Numbered from the stretch's first letter, positions 10,595-24,639 are shown. The stretch: 64,000 nucleotides of DNA from Silurus meridionalis (GCF_014805685.1 NC_060891.1:1358501-1422500); one strand, 5' to 3'. The notes: generated from the letters alone by a model not told the origin. Made by a program: numbers and translations.

Positions 10595-10900
10595 GCCGTG
10601 CGATTCTGATTGGTTAGAGGATGTCTTATTAACATACTGTTAATCAAATATATTACTGTTCACCGTTACAGTAACAACGTACCTACACCGGATGTGCTGC
10701 ACAAACGGATCAAAAACCTGCACAACCCGATGTTTATTTAACGTTTTTGGAAGGAGCCTCCAGTGTCAGGGTTTTCCCAGCGTTCTTCCAGAACGTGTCA
10801 TCTTCAGAAAGAGGGAATATGTAATTTGTATGCCTGGTTTTGCATCTGCTTCTGCTACCGTTCATTCAGTGCATTACGCTACAATTCAACCTATATATTA
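10595..10900 (+). repeat. Dispersed repeat with GGAGTCTCCAGTGTCAG-like core (copy b)
   Basis: It opens with gattctgattggttagagg and carries the core as ggaaggagcctccagtgtcag at about 10749-10769. The same opening plus core order is seen in the inverted copy at about 57.95-58.21 kb. Confidence 0.5.
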
Positions 10901-11339
10901 AATCAAACATTACTCTTATTTAGTTCTTATTGCTCACTTTTTCCAGCCATTTTTGAGTTTTTGAGCTTTTTACGTGGTCGGAGAGCAAATAAAGTTGTCC
11001 TTTGTTTGAACTTAGTTTTTGTCATTTCTTCAGCGAGATCAAGGGGAAAAAAGGAAAAATGCAAAACTGACCGGAGATTTCCTCGGCCTGCTTTGGTGTT
11101 TCATTTTACCCAAACACGATTCTGTTTTGTGTTAAGCTCGCTGTCTGGTTCTGCACTCCTCCGCCGGCTTGTTTTTGATTCAGCGGGAGAGAGCTGGGCG
11201 AGGGCAGGCTGTGCTAGCAGAGGGTAATGCAGTAATCACGTTGGCTCCCCCTGGAGTGGGCGAAAGGGTTAGCAGAGTGCTGCCCTCTGCCTGTGGCGAC
11301 TCCCCCAGCTGCTGCACTCCAGAAAGCCTGGCTGTTTCA

Positions 11340-11340
<1 letters not shown>
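10901..11340. other. No gene recognised
   Basis: Intronic DNA. Overlapping open frames at 10763-11417 have no recognised homology. Confidence 0.4.
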
Positions 11341-11387
<47 letters not shown>

Positions 11388-11396
11388 CTCTCTCTC
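11341..11396. repeat. (CA)n-(TC)n compound microsatellite
   Basis: About 22 CA units followed by six TC units. Confidence 0.95.
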
Positions 11397-12218
11397 ATCA
11401 TGGTTGTCGCTGTTTGAATTTCAGTCAGTGAAAGAATTTACTGTCTGATTGGGTGTAGGACTAAGAAACAGGTCTGATTATATTTCGGATTTTCACTTTT
11501 TTTGAGATGTTTACTGACAAAATCACAAGTCAATGGTTTTATTATTTTTTGGATGTTTTGAACAACAAGTTTAAGATTAGTTCATTCTCATTAGGGCACA
11601 CAATAGTAGTATAGAAGCTGTGTAAGGGATCAACCACGGTGTCATGCTGATAGAGTGCTGTGATGATGCGAAGTAACTGTGACCACCACAATCATCTGGA
11701 GGAGACCGTGTAGGAGATATGCTGGAGGAGACACGTTATAGCAGAGGTTAAAGTAAAGGGTGGAGGAGACATGGAGGTAATGGTAATGGTTAAGGAGTTG
11801 GGTGGAGGAGATGTTTTTTTGTAGGGTGGATGGTTTGAGGAAAAGGAGTTCCAAAAATTACCATGACAGCTATAACATAAGCATATTTTGGAATTTTTCC
11901 TTCCACTGTGTCCGTCCCCACTGCAAAACACATGCGATTCAACAGTGTACAAACATGTTTACTGCATTTCAGAGAAATATGTGAGGTTTATTTGGAGAAC
12001 TCAACTGTTCCTTTTCCGTCCACTGAAACACAGTTGTGTCTTTCTTCTCGATTTGGATTTGTTGTTTTGTTTGAGCGTTGTTTTTTCTGGCTTTGTTTTT
12101 TTCCTTCTCTCAAACCTGCCACAGTTCGTGCTCTCGGGTTACAGGTTCGCCTCGTAACCTTAAAAGTTTCAAGAGCGATGCAGTACAGCTGTCAACAATC
12201 CTTTTCAAAGACAAGCTC

Positions 12219-12220
<2 letters not shown>
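11397..12220. other. No gene recognised
   Basis: It contains a purine-rich stretch at about 11690-11815 with repeated tggaggaga words. Nothing else was recognised. Confidence 0.4.

Positions 12221-12259
<39 letters not shown>
12221..12259. repeat. (GT)n microsatellite
   Basis: About 19 GT units. Confidence 0.97.
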
Positions 12260-12260
<1 letters not shown>

Positions 12261-12520
12261 ACTGCACGTCTTAAAGAGAAAGCCCTGAGGTGTGAGACTG
12301 CTCTGTCTCCAGATAGCTGTGAGCCTCGTAAGCCGCTGCTTATCGATGATTATTCGTCTCCCGGTGCTACATCAAGATGTTTACTTGGGCCAAAGCCACG
12401 AGATGAGCAAACTCTCTCCAGGGCAAGAGAGAAGCAAATAATACAGGATGTGTGCCAGCCTCAGCTTCAAGCCAGACTAAGCAAAAAGAGCTAAATAAAT
12501 CCAGTTCTAGCTGGTCATAT

Positions 12521-12541
12521 GTGTGTGTGTGTGTGTGTGTG
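12521..12541. repeat. (GT)n microsatellite, short
   Basis: About 10 GT units. Confidence 0.9.
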
Positions 12542-12699
12542 TTTGTTTTCCTGTGTGTAAAAGTGTATATATTGTACAGTTGATGTAGACACACAGCGTA
12601 TTGTTCTGTATCTCTCTGTAGAGCAGATTTCAATATACAGAAATTCACCAGTTATTTTCAGTGTGATGTCGAGCGCAATAACATGCATTACAGCATTAC

Positions 12700-13030
12700 A
12701 GGACTTTATAGTACAAAGTTATAATAAGTAACAAGTTATTCGCACTGAAGCAGCCACATTTCACTCAAGTAAATATTTACTGCTGTATCGGTACTTTTAC
12801 TTCACCTGTTTCCTGGGGGCGCTGCTGTAAAAACTGTTATGTGTATCATTGTTGTCATAAATGTTACCTGATTGTTTGTTGCTTTTTTAAACATTACATG
12901 CCAGAGAATGACACTGATGTACTTTGATTTAATGTACATTACTTTTCAAATATACTCGCTGCTCTTGAGTACTTTTACTCTACTCACACTACATTGGAAA
13001 ATTATATTACTTTTATTTGAGTATGTTCAT
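12700..13030. repeat. Degraded hAT-like dispersed repeat (tentative)
   Basis: Repeated words such as 'actcaagtaaatattt', 'gtacttttactt' and 'gagtacttttactctac' resemble the ends of the hAT-like copies at 3.6, 34.7 and 42.1 kb. The match is patchy. Confidence 0.3.
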
Positions 13031-14439
13031 AGAAATTGTCGCCTTACGCTAGTATCAGTTATCAGGAACTCAAATAGTGTGGGTTCATCCCCTTGCTGGT
13101 CTTTTACTCAATTGTGATTACTATAAAGACAGTGAACTCGAAACATTAGCTAGGTTAGCGCTAGCTTTCACGAGTCACTACGACTTCTGCTATGTTTTTT
13201 TTTTTTTTATTCACTATCAGTAAGCGTTTTTTTTTTACCTGGTCAGGGTCATGGTGGACCTTGAATCTATCCTTTTTTGGAAAATTCTCTGAGTCTTCGA
13301 TTTGTGGTTGTTCTCTTGTCTGCTCTCAGGCTTTGACATAGTTTTATTCACCCGTGATGTTTGGGAATAGTTGTCGATTTTGACAGGGAATAATCCGAGT
13401 TAGATGAACCTGTCAGTAGTTTTGGAGGTGTGCGGGTTTTTTTTTTTTGTGTGTGTACGTGAGTGGGAAAAGAAGAGCAGAGGCAGATACAGAAGCTGTG
13501 GCAGGAACAACGCCCTGTCTGTCAGTGTCACTTTGGAAGTGCTTTATATAACACGCGTCCCAAGCGCAAGTCCTCGCAGCCTTCCTTAACCAGAATGAGA
13601 CGATTTCCGACAGAAGTGTGAAGAGCTGCCAGGGTTGCAAACGTGCTGCTCTGCCTCCACGAGCTGACTTGAACAATTCTGGCTGTTACCTCCAAGGTAA
13701 TTAAAGTGATAATGAATGACCTGCCATTCTTTACCGCACTCAGAGTAAAGGGCAGAGGGACGGAAAACTTGCTGCCTGACACCAAACGTTTATTTTTTTT
13801 CTCACGTACATAATAAAATCAAAGCTTTATTTCTACTGTATCTTCAGCTATGAACCAAACAGATGTTGGAATAAGTGCACAATTATGCCTTGTTTCGCTC
13901 CATCTCATCCTTCTGTCCCGTCATGCCCCTATTAACTGCGAAAGCATGCCTCAACCTCTGCAGGCCGCTTCTGTATCATTATTCGGCTGTGTCCCAAACA
14001 AAAGTATGATTATGGTACTTCTGTTTGACACAGTCTATTATTTCTATTTGAATGAGTAGTCCTTGTGAGGCTATGATGGATGGCAGTGGAGAGGAGATAA
14101 GAGCTGTCTGAACCACTTAAAATCACAGTCTACGAGGAGGCTCAGGAAACTGAAGCTCTAACCCCTGCCATTCATTAGAGGAAAATAAGCAGTGTACAGT
14201 CCGTTAAAGTCTCGACCGTCCATCGATTCATACAAATAAACTGAGGCGAAGTCAGGATGAATTTGTTGTTTGTAATTAAGTCTAAGGGTTTGATTATTTG
14301 AAAATTCGCATCAATGTCATTTCATAAACTTGCAGTTGAGATGAGTTTGGATTGGAGCCTTCTGGACATCACAACACCACTGCCTTCTCTCACTAATGCT
14401 GAATTATTATTAATGCTAAACTACACACTCATACTCTAA
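13031..14439. other. No gene recognised
   Basis: Intronic DNA with T runs at 13195-13208 and 13438-13448. No exon or named repeat was recognised. Confidence 0.4.
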
Positions 14440-14545
14440 AATCTAGAAGGAACCTTCCCAGAAGAGTGGCATTTATTATAAAAGGGAGAATAAATCTTGA
14501 ATGGGATGTTCCAAAAAGCATTTATATGGTCTGGTGTCTAGTTCC
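14440..14545 (+). mobile_element. Tc1-like 3' fragment
   Basis: 'aaccttcccagaagagtggc', 'attataaaagggag' and 'gggatgttccaaaaagca' line up with the end region of the Tc1-like remnants at 2390-2758 and 55610-56012. Only the last about 100 bp survive. Confidence 0.55.
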
Positions 14546-16204
14546 TTGGGTTTCCTCCGTGTTCTCTGGTTTCCTCCAATTTAAAAAATATGCTGTTTAA
14601 TACACTAAATTGTGTGAGTTCTTTTTTTGTGCCTGGTGTTCCATAGGTGTGCTCTTCCTTAGGATTCTTTGCATTAACTGCTTATAACACTTCATACCTA
14701 GAGACAGCCCGATCCTCTGTGTATGGTTCATGGATTTTTTTGACACTGCTTGATTGAAATTGCATCAAGATGGAAACCACTATGGTGCCAATTGAGAAGA
14801 AGAGCAGGCCTGGGTCCTTACTTGGACTCTTCAGTATTTGCTGTTTAGAGACCTGAATTTGCCTCTCCAAAACATAATCCGTGGTGCACTCCAATCAGCT
14901 AACCTTTGCTTAATAATGCATAATTACTATAGCGACCAATTATAAAACCAATTGGAGCAAATGAGACTGAATTAAAATTGGATTTTGTTGCATATTATTC
15001 GCAGTGTGGATGCTAAAACTGCACACATTTAAGAATCAGATTTGTTTAAGCGGATTTTCGTTAAAAACATCTATTTTTCCAAGGATACAGCAGCACCACT
15101 GAGGACAGAAGGCCATCTTCCACCTCCGTTCCTTCCGCAGTTCCTCATTTCTGCTTCGAGCTGTGGCAGGACTCTCAATTCCAGGCTCCATATGGATGGT
15201 CAGGGAAACTTTGATCTCCACATGCCGTATGCTGATTTTGTAATTCTGCCAGTAGATTGTGGACTCAGAGCTCAGTGACCAGTGCTCCCTGAAGGTCACC
15301 ATGAAATACTGAATGTTCTCCAGAGAAGACACAGTGGAGCACGTAGTTTAAAGGTTCTGTCTCTTTTCTCTTCCTCTGCTGAATGACAGGGCTGAGGTTT
15401 GTTTCTGGAAGAAATGCTTTGTTGGTTTTTTTTCCAGCGTTTGGATTGTAAGTAAGAAAAGCAGATCGTTCCTGTACAAGTGCCCACGCTCTGAGCTGCA
15501 GGATCCTCTCTCGTGATTGGCTGCTGGCGAGCGGAGACTCTGGGGAATTGCAGGAAGGGCTCCCTCTCTCTCATCAGCCTTTCCGCTTTTACCTTTTTAT
15601 TATTAAACATCCTCCACATGGAAGGTCTGCTTCAAAGCCACTGGCCATTAACTTTTCTGCTCTTGGGATTTAAAGCTAAGTGTCTGACACAGATTCTTTA
15701 GGTTTGTCTGGTTTTCCGCTCGAGGCTTAACGAAGGAGTGGAAAAAAAAACGGGCCTGGTGCATGTTTAAAGGTTTTTACCATTTAACATGACTTATGAA
15801 CTTTTGAAGTCGAAATTATTGTTCAACATCCATGTAAAACTTTTTACCTGCATTTTGTAGTAGCCTGGTGTTTCACTTTTTACTTAAAAGTGTCCACTGG
15901 TCATCTAGAGCAGAAAAACACACTCACAGCCATCATGCTGAGCCTCAGTACATTTTTAAACAATCATAACATTCTTCCCAGGTTTAGACTACAAATACCT
16001 AAAATAAATAAAATAGGGTTTTATATATAGTCACTTATAGTTCTAAAAACACGTGACCCTATAGGCTACACATTGCATATTTTATCTATTTGTAATCACA
16101 TTCACTGTGGTGGAGTGTAAAGTTCATTCCTGTTCCCACAACTCACAGTTTTGTTAATAAGAAACAGAGAAGCGTAAATTAAACTGGTGCGAGAAACGAT
16201 ATCA
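14546..16204. other. No confirmed gene; double-open frame at 15036-15332
   Basis: Around 15040-15330 both strands are open (98 codons minus, 78 plus). The minus frame reads smoothly (for example TIYWQNYKISIRHVEIKV) but I recognise no family and see no clear exon borders. The rest shows nothing. Confidence 0.3.
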
Positions 16205-16762
16205 TACGAGGTGTATCAAAAAAGTTTGGAGTCTCCAAAGAAGTGACTTTGGAGATTCTTGTTTACTTCTTCGAAAGTACTTTATTTATCTACTTTTCCA
16301 CACCTTTAAAATAGTCCCATTGCACAGCAATACAGCACCTCTCAGTGTTCTTCTGGAAAGAGTCCTGGAAGTCTTCTTTTTGAAGCGTGTCAAGCACCTT
16401 CTGCGATTTGCACAGAATCTCTGCATCGGTGTCAAAATGCCGACCTTCGAGCCGGATCTGCATCTTTAGAAAGAAAGCAAAGTCCGCAGGAGACAAATCT
16501 GGCGAGTAGGGTGGGTGAGGGGGAGAGATCATGTTGTTTCTGGCCAAAACATTGTCAATGTGGAGCACCCTGTCCATGAAGACGTGGTAACACACCTGGT
16601 CAGAATGGCATCGGTTGCACAGCTCCTGATGTACACACGAAGATGCCTTTTGGCACACTGAATTATGAAGGCCGGTGCTCCCTGTGACTGTGCGTGCAGC
16701 CTTGTGCTGCCATCTGTTGGTGTGTTACAAAACTAAACTCAAAGATTTTTGATACCACCGCT
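16205..16762 (-). mobile_element. Mariner-like element, copy 1 (internally deleted)
   Basis: The left end tacgaggtgtatcaaaaaag and the right end tttttgataccaccg are inverted relatives. The same ends appear at 22883-23393. It carries the C-terminal third of a mariner-type transposase on the minus strand. The 5' end of the element (near 16762) contains the segment ccatctgttggtgtgttac, which is also found inverted in copy 2. Confidence 0.75.
16290..16658 (-). pseudogene. Mariner-like transposase, C-terminal fragment
   Basis: A 122-codon frame contains PPYSPDLSPADFAFF, the third catalytic Asp region of mariner transposases, and FDTDAEILCKSQKVLDTLQK plus CIAVQWDYFKG, the usual mariner C-terminus. 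Upstream, HIDNVLA is a degraded form of the HDNARPH block with the second catalytic Asp. The DNA-binding domain and the first catalytic Asp are missing, so no active enzyme can be made. It resembles the SETMAR/HsMar-type transposases common in fish. Confidence 0.8.
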
Positions 16763-17337
16763 TTATTTTCTATAGATACATCCTCATGCGTGGACAGAGG
16801 TGCCGTAGATCATGCTGCTGTCACATCTGGTCTGATCTACAAAGCTCTTCTATCAATATGAGATCGAAAATGTCGAAAGAAAAAGTGACTGCACTTCTTT
16901 ATTCAAAACGCAAAAAGCTGACCGTCACAGTCCTTATTGAATTATTTCTGGTGAAGCTCTGTTCTAATTCTGGCTCTCGTATCTAGTCCTCAACATTCCA
17001 TTTGAGAATAGCAGACTGACTTTTAGATGAGGTACATAAGTACAAGACAGATTCCACACATGCTCGGTCTTCCTGCAGACTGCATTGGGGAGTTGTTGGA
17101 AGAAAAATGACTTTGACCGGATTACATTTCTTTGGCTGTACACGAGTACGGGCAGCTTTACACATATGAATTAAACATCAGCTGAGGAAAGGAAAAGTTT
17201 TCCTTGAACATGGCGGCGTATTTTTATTTTTTTGCTTGCAGTGAGAAGCTGGAAATCGAGTGGTGCAACAGCCATCTTTAAAGCTCACAGTCAGATTCAG
17301 ATTATTCTCGGCTTTCTGAGCTGTCAAACAGACGTCC

Positions 17338-17340
<3 letters not shown>
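16763..17340. other. No gene recognised
   Basis: Intronic DNA between mariner copy 1 and a CT repeat. Confidence 0.4.

Positions 17341-17394
<54 letters not shown>
17341..17394. repeat. (CT)n microsatellite
   Basis: About 27 CT units inside a longer pyrimidine-rich stretch. Confidence 0.97.
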
Positions 17395-17399
<5 letters not shown>

Positions 17400-18219
17400 C
17401 CTTCTTCCATCTCTCTTTTTCTCTGTCTGCAAACAGAGTGAGAAAAGAAAGAGATGGAAATAGTACTAAAGTGTCATTCCTCAGAATGTTCAAAAAAAGG
17501 ATAAGCGAAAGGATCGTCCTATGAATAAAGCTATCAGACACACGCAGGTGTAATTATCGTGTCCAGGCAGGAAAGAGGGAGACAGGAGTCCTCGAAATTT
17601 CGCACCAATTATCAGCAGACTGAATAAAGGATCACGCTTAGCGTTTATTCTCAGAACGGTTTATAAGGACAAAGGTGCGAGCGTGTAATATCTTTATTCG
17701 GCGTGAACGGCAAACAAACAGCCGCATGTCCGCCGCCTCCATGTGCCGCTGCTCCTGCAAGGTGATCCGGACTCTTCTGTAGTCCCCTTCAAAGGAAGTG
17801 CAATGGAAAATTGTTTGCAGCGGGCTCTCCCGCACACGCTCAGCGGTCGTCCTCAGCCGTTGTCTTGGAAACAGAACTTCAGCCATTTGTAGATATGACA
17901 TTCTATCAATCTTCTCATTTGGGGAAAGATTGCACGTAGCACATCGACCGTAGGAAGAGAGAGAGAGAGCAAGAACCGGCAAGGGAAGGAACTCCAGCCT
18001 TAGGCACCTTTATGCGTGCACTTCACTCGAGGGGTCATCACACAACAAGCCCCATCTCATGCCAATTAAAAGGTGCACCAAGCCGGTTAGAGCGCGCCCG
18101 CCTCTGCCTCGTGGAGTCGAGGAAATAAACATGTTAAATGGTGTGATTAATCCATCTCACAGAGCCATGGAAACAGTAAGCTGCTGGGCTGTGATAATGA
18201 AGACATGGGTCTCTTTGGA

Positions 18220-18221
<2 letters not shown>
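17395..18221. other. No gene recognised
   Basis: Intronic DNA. The minus frame at 17638-17982 has no recognised domain. Confidence 0.4.

Positions 18222-18260
<39 letters not shown>
18222..18260. repeat. (GT)n microsatellite
   Basis: About 19 units. Confidence 0.97.
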
Positions 18261-18261
<1 letters not shown>

Positions 18262-19700
18262 TGGTCCTGGTGTGTTAACTACACTGGAAGGGCATTCAAG
18301 GTTCTGGTTCACATGCACACCGGATGAGTTTTCCTATAACACCTTTCTATAATACAGCATTTCTAACATTCAGAACATTCTACAGCACTTTTACAGCACT
18401 TCCTGTTCTTTCCACCGGAAAAATCACTAGATTGTGCTTTATTTGTGCCGAATAAAAAAAGAACAACTCAAACTATTCATACTGCAACCATAGCGACATG
18501 CTTACTAGTCCTGCCTAGTGCCAGATAACCATCTTGAGCTCTCAGTTAGATTTTCAGTAATGTGGATAAATTAAAGTTTTGTGTAACTTCCGTAACCAGG
18601 ATGTTCGTTTTTCTTTGCTCTAGCTTGCAAACTGCTTGTGATTTGACCGTATGCAGTTGCCATTAAAGAGGAACATCACATCACATACCAGAAGATACAC
18701 ACTGTTATTTTTAAGTCGCAGCAGCATTGGGATATCAGCACTGGGATTTGCTTTGTCCCAAATCTTCTCATATTCAACTCATATTCTTTTTCTTCTCTAT
18801 GTTTGTTTTTCCTTGCAGTCTTTGACTGGATTGATTAAGAGGTAAAAAAGGGTCTGGATGTTAATTCATGGTACTAATGACTAGAAAGAAACCATCAGGA
18901 GCTTCTTTGCCCACCTTGTAGCTACTTTCTGTGTGTACAAGTTTTATTCAACCCAGAATACTCGATGTTGATTGGTTGGAGGAGTTGCATTCGAAGTGTT
19001 TACTGTGCGTTCGGTCAGTTTAATTCCATAGTAAGCTCTGGTTCCATCTCAGCGTGATACAGCTATTGTACACATTTCCTAATAAACTTTGTAGTGAAAT
19101 AAAAAATATATACATTTTCTTCCCAAGCATATTAGAAACACAAACGGCGATATAAACCCATTCGGCTACCAGGCTGAACCCTGTGACCGGATTCCTTCGC
19201 TCCTCGTTGTTATGGTAACAATGGATTGGCTTGGTTCATCTATTATAGAGATACGTATATCGTAGAGACGTCCCTAAGACCTTTCTAACTATTGAACAAC
19301 TCTATTCTTCATAAGTGAATTTTATTACCTTCTCATACACAAACTCAGAGATGTACAGTCTGCTTTGGCACCAGATCCGTTCTAGCTCTTCTTTTTATTT
19401 TGCCGACCGCACTGACTTATTTTTTTTCTTTCCAAAAACGTTTCCCTTCATGTATCCATATTTCATCACGTCTGCCAGATCAAAATTGAGGGCTTGTGCA
19501 CCAGACCCTCCGCAGGTCCCTCCCAAGCCTCTGTATCAAAAACCAGTCAGGTTCAGTAAGAAGATCTGAGGCAGATTATACACGGAGAGCGCCGTGAGCA
19601 AGGGCACGGGTTATCACTGAGCAGAGACAGGCTTGTTTTCCATTTCTGTGGAGACGGAAAGACCAGCACTCCACTTAAAGGGAAGGGAGATGGTTTGGGG

Positions 19701-19704
<4 letters not shown>
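18261..19704. other. No gene recognised
   Basis: About 1.4 kb of intronic DNA with no named repeat and no convincing exon. Confidence 0.4.

Positions 19705-19738
<34 letters not shown>
19705..19738. repeat. (GA)n microsatellite
   Basis: About 17 GA units. A short AAC-rich run follows at 19781-19801. Confidence 0.95.
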
Positions 19739-19740
<2 letters not shown>

Positions 19741-19969
19741 CACTTGTAAGCCACATATTTCCTGCTGGGAAATGGTAAACAACAACAACAACAAAAAAAA
19801 ACAGAGTTTGTTTCACTTCAATCAGCACTGCTCCAGTTCAGGTAAAGTAGAAACAAACATCTCTCATGTTTATCTGCTGTTGACATTTCAGCTGCCTGCC
19901 TCCTTGGAGAGAGCAGGAGACGTAAAAGCATCACTCTTCTCCTTTTTCTACTGTATTTTAACTGCAGGA

Positions 19970-19973
<4 letters not shown>

Positions 19974-20023
<50 letters not shown>
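19974..20023. repeat. (CT)n microsatellite
   Basis: About 25 CT units. It lies about 240 bp from a (GA)n tract, so the two could pair. Confidence 0.95.
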
Positions 20024-20029
<6 letters not shown>

Positions 20030-20375
20030 GAGCTGAGTCGAACTTTCTTTTCCTCAGACTCGTCTTTGAACGTAACTCAGGAGTTCCTCTCTGTGGTAGA
20101 CCCAGACTGTGTGTTAAAAGCACCGCTCTGACTGACAGACTGATGAAGCTGTCTGAGAGAATTAGGATCCTTTTTGCCGACTTCCTGCCCCAGACGGGGA
20201 GCCCAGGTTCTGCGATACAGATGTTTGGGGCAATTAGACTTCAATTTCAAAGAGCTTGAATCCACAGATCAGGTCATTACCCAATCTGCCCCGATAAGAA
20301 GACGGCCACATGGTTGTTCAGATCCTTCCTGGTTTCCTCCTTCTCTGTGACATTACACCGTGTCGGTCAGCTCCT

Positions 20376-20379
<4 letters not shown>
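20024..20379. other. No gene recognised
   Basis: Intronic DNA between two microsatellites. Confidence 0.4.

Positions 20380-20417
<38 letters not shown>
20380..20417. repeat. (GT)n microsatellite
   Basis: About 19 units. Confidence 0.97.
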
Positions 20418-20422
<5 letters not shown>

Positions 20423-21189
20423 TGACTCTGCTCTCCCCCATTGTGTTATTTTGCACAGGAGCAGATGGGCTCTCAGCGTAAAGTGCTCCTTTTTTTGCCC
20501 AGTCACCGGGAGCACACAGTGGCGTACGTTATAAAGGATATACTGCTCCGCTTCTGCAAATAGAGCACAATCTGTTACCATGTCACTTTCTGAAGAGCTT
20601 CGCAAGCGATTTGTTGCAAAAAAAAAAAAGATTTGACATTCCCATGTGCATCTTCACACACAATACAAACAAAAGCGTTTTGTGTTTTTTTCAAAGAAAA
20701 CGTTTACAGTAGGAGCCACACACATTAATTATTGAATTATAGGTTTATTAGTAATACACAGAGTTTAGTGCACTCAGTTCACTTTACTGCAGATGCTCAA
20801 TACATCAATATCTAATAATATAAATTATCAATATAATCAATAAATTAATATAAACTATATCAATCAGGGCATCAAAAACAAACAGATAATATTAAATAAA
20901 TCCCAGTGATGTCATCTGATGCTTTATTTCACATAAATTCTGTTTAAAACTATTCACTCAATCTGTTTTATATTTTTAATTCGATCGGAATTTTAACATT
21001 GCATTTATATTTAATTTTGTATTTAATCTTCTGTTTTAACATATATTTTGTACATGAAAATGCCATTATGCAATATTTTTATATTTTTTCCCCAAAATAA
21101 TTTTTCAAAATAATTGTTCTTTTGCTTTTCCTTTCTCATCCAATAATGGGCCTGATGAAGGGAAATAATGCAGTTCTGGAGAAAGCAGT

Positions 21190-21191
<2 letters not shown>
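20418..21191. other. No gene; AT-rich from 20680 to 21120
   Basis: Long AT-rich stretch with many tata, ataaa and attta words and no recognised element. Confidence 0.45.

Positions 21192-21230
<39 letters not shown>
21192..21230. repeat. (GT)n microsatellite
   Basis: About 19 units. Confidence 0.97.
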
Positions 21231-21231
<1 letters not shown>

Positions 21232-21891
21232 CTGAGAGGATTAAATGATTACCATCTCACAATGCTCCTGATCTTATAATCAAGTTCAGAATGCCACGAG
21301 CGACCTCTTAGTGAAGTGATTAGGGCTCTGCACAGATGTGCCTGCAGCCTAATGGAGCCGGTCGACTCCTGTGCTGATAGGCGGCGGCTTTCCATTGGCC
21401 GGCCGGACGTTAGCGGCGTCCGCGTTGCATTCCGGCGCAGCTCCAGCCCATCCACAAGCTCTCTCCTGGCAACAGGAGATTATGCATCTCTGTTTCTGTG
21501 CTAAAGCTCTCCAGTTAAACCCTGTGTTCACTGCGACATATTTCCACTTTAATCTTTTTTCCAGGCCACACTGCTCGCTCAGGCCAGGAAGAATCTCAGA
21601 GAAGATGGAAGGGATAGTCTTCAAAGCGTTTAGGTTTTCCCTTTAGACTCATTTGGTTTTTGTAAATAAAAAGAGCTGTGCATGCAACCTGGCTGCAGGG
21701 GAAAAAAAACGGTATAGAAGATCCTTATGGCTAGTTGGCATGAACCCATGTGTAATCTAAATCAAGATTATAGTTAATTGCTGAATAAGCATGCTAAACT
21801 TACTGATCGGATCGTTCGCTACTGCTGAAAATTATTTTATTCTCGTATGACATTTCTCTACTCAGGGTCTTTTGTTCTAATTTTAGACACA
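21231..21891. other. No gene recognised
   Basis: It contains a CpG-bearing GC-rich patch at about 21355-21450 with frames open on both strands. There is no domain and no splice context. Confidence 0.35.
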
Positions 21892-22882
<991 letters not shown>

Positions 22883-23393
22883 TACGAGGTGGTAAAAAAA
22901 AAAAAGTGTGGTGTTTTAACACACCAACAGATGGCAGCACAAGGCTGCACGCACAGTCACAGGGAGCACCGGCCTTCATAAGTCAGTGTGCCCAAATACA
23001 TCATGGAGCTGTGCAACTGATGCTATTCTGACCATGTGCGTGACCACGTCTGCTATGCTGACCACATGCTCACACGTGAGTTTCTCGACGGGAACTACGA
23101 TCTCACTTCCGCACCAACCCTACTCCCAGATTTGGCTCCGGCGGACTTCGCTCTCTTCCCGAAGATGTAATCTGGCTCGTAGGTCTGAAGGTTTGACACC
23201 GTTGCGGAGATCCGGCACCAGGAGGTGATCGGCACGTTTCGAACTTCCAGGACACTTTCTAATAGAACGCTGGGAGGCGCTGTATTGCTGTGCAAGGAGA
23301 CTATTTTAAAGGTGATGGTGTGGAAACGTAGATAAATAAAGTACTTTCTTGTAAACAGAGCGAGCCTAAAAAACATTTTGATACCACCTCGTA
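22883..23393 (+). mobile_element. Mariner-like element, copy 2 (deleted)
   Basis: The ends are tacgaggtggtaaaaaa and ttttgataccacctcgta, with TA at both termini. The stretch from about 22918 (caccaacagatggcagcac) matches the inverted 5' segment of copy 1. A degraded transposase C-terminus follows: 'caaccctactcccagatttgg', 'ccggcggacttcgctctcttccc' and, near the end, 'gcaaggagactattttaaagg'. Frameshifts and stops break it, and the N-terminal half is missing. Confidence 0.75.
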
Positions 23394-23830
23394 CAGTACA
23401 ATACTTAGACACAATGTACGCTTGTACACCAAAGACGCAGCACAACAAAGCTAAAAATCTCCTGACAATCAGCCTCAAAGACAAACAAAGCCCATGTTCT
23501 GGCCCTAATCTCACTTTGCAGACCTTTTCCTCTATTCCATTCTGAATTTCACTCAAACTTGCTTCTGCCAGCTTGGTGCTGTGTTTTGATCTCACAGAGT
23601 GAACACAGTTATACTGTGCTGTTGCTTTGATTGCCAAACACAATTCTGCAGGATCTTAAACACAAAACAGAACACATGGTCCAAATCATTTGTCATTCAG
23701 CGCCTTCAATGTTAAAGCCTATTCCTAGACTGCAGAGGTTTCTGTGAACTTTTATATTTAATTATTTTATTAGAACATTTATATCTTGAAGTGAAGTAAA
23801 AAATATATATTGTATAAATCGTAATAACTT
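23394..23830. other. No gene recognised
   Basis: Intronic DNA after mariner copy 2. The 182-codon minus frame ending at 23643 overlaps the mariner element and is a shadow. Confidence 0.4.
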
Positions 23831-23970
23831 TCTTTCGGCTTCTCCCGTTAGGGGGCGCCACAGCGGACCATCCGCATGTTTGATTTGGCACGTTTTTACG
23901 CTGGATGCCCTTCCTAACGCAACCCTCCCCATTTATCTGGGCTTGGGACCGGCACTTAGAGTGGCTGGGG
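23831..23970 (+). repeat. Common fish interspersed repeat fragment
   Basis: 'ttcggcttctcccgttaggg', 'gcgccacagcggaccatccg', 'ggatgcccttcctaacgcaa' and 'gcttgggaccggcacttaga' are segments I recognise from an abundant fish repeat, often seen next to LINE sequence. The central part is deleted. The family name is not certain. Confidence 0.55.
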
Positions 23971-24639
23971 TTAATAAATTGTGTAAATCTGACGGACTTG
24001 CGAAATTTTGTAAAATGAAAGCTGATACGGATGATACAGCGTTTTTCCGCATGTTTCGCATCGTTTTTGTGCCACAAATATATTTCATAATATATATAAT
24101 ACATAATATAATAATAATAATATATAATTTTAGCTGATTTATTTATATGGTGCTATTTCTTTTTTCATAATTGATGTTTTATAAATATACATCATATAAT
24201 TATGTATAATTGTCTTTATGTGGGTTTGCATTATTTAATTAACTGTAGTAAAATATTTCACAAAACGTTGGGGATGTGTTTTTTTTGGTTCAGGAGTCTA
24301 AAATTAAGTAAACACTGTACATTTACTAAAAATTGGCAGTTTAAATTACAGCTTTTTTCAGATGTGACTGCAGTATCAATAAAGTCGAGGTTTATGTTTG
24401 TTAGTCTTCTAATGTGTCCGGGGTTTACACCAATAGCAAATTTTTTCGTGTAAATATAAAAAAGGATAAATCCATTTGCATCCAGGAGCATCTCAGGAAG
24501 GAACGCTGTCGTTATTATCAGGTTTACAATTATGTTACTGAAGGTTCTGGAAAAAAAAAAGACACAAAAATTTGACATTCAAACGCTGTTATAATCTCTC
24601 AAGTCGTCAGCGGAAACTTGACAGGAATCATCCGAGCAC
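23971..24639. other. No gene recognised
   Basis: AT-rich DNA, with ata and taa runs at 24075-24200. Confidence 0.4.

Noticed and set aside
23095..23643. 182-codon minus-strand frame
   Set aside because: It partly overlaps mariner copy 2 on the strand opposite to the transposase remnant and continues into unrelated DNA. No homology recognised.
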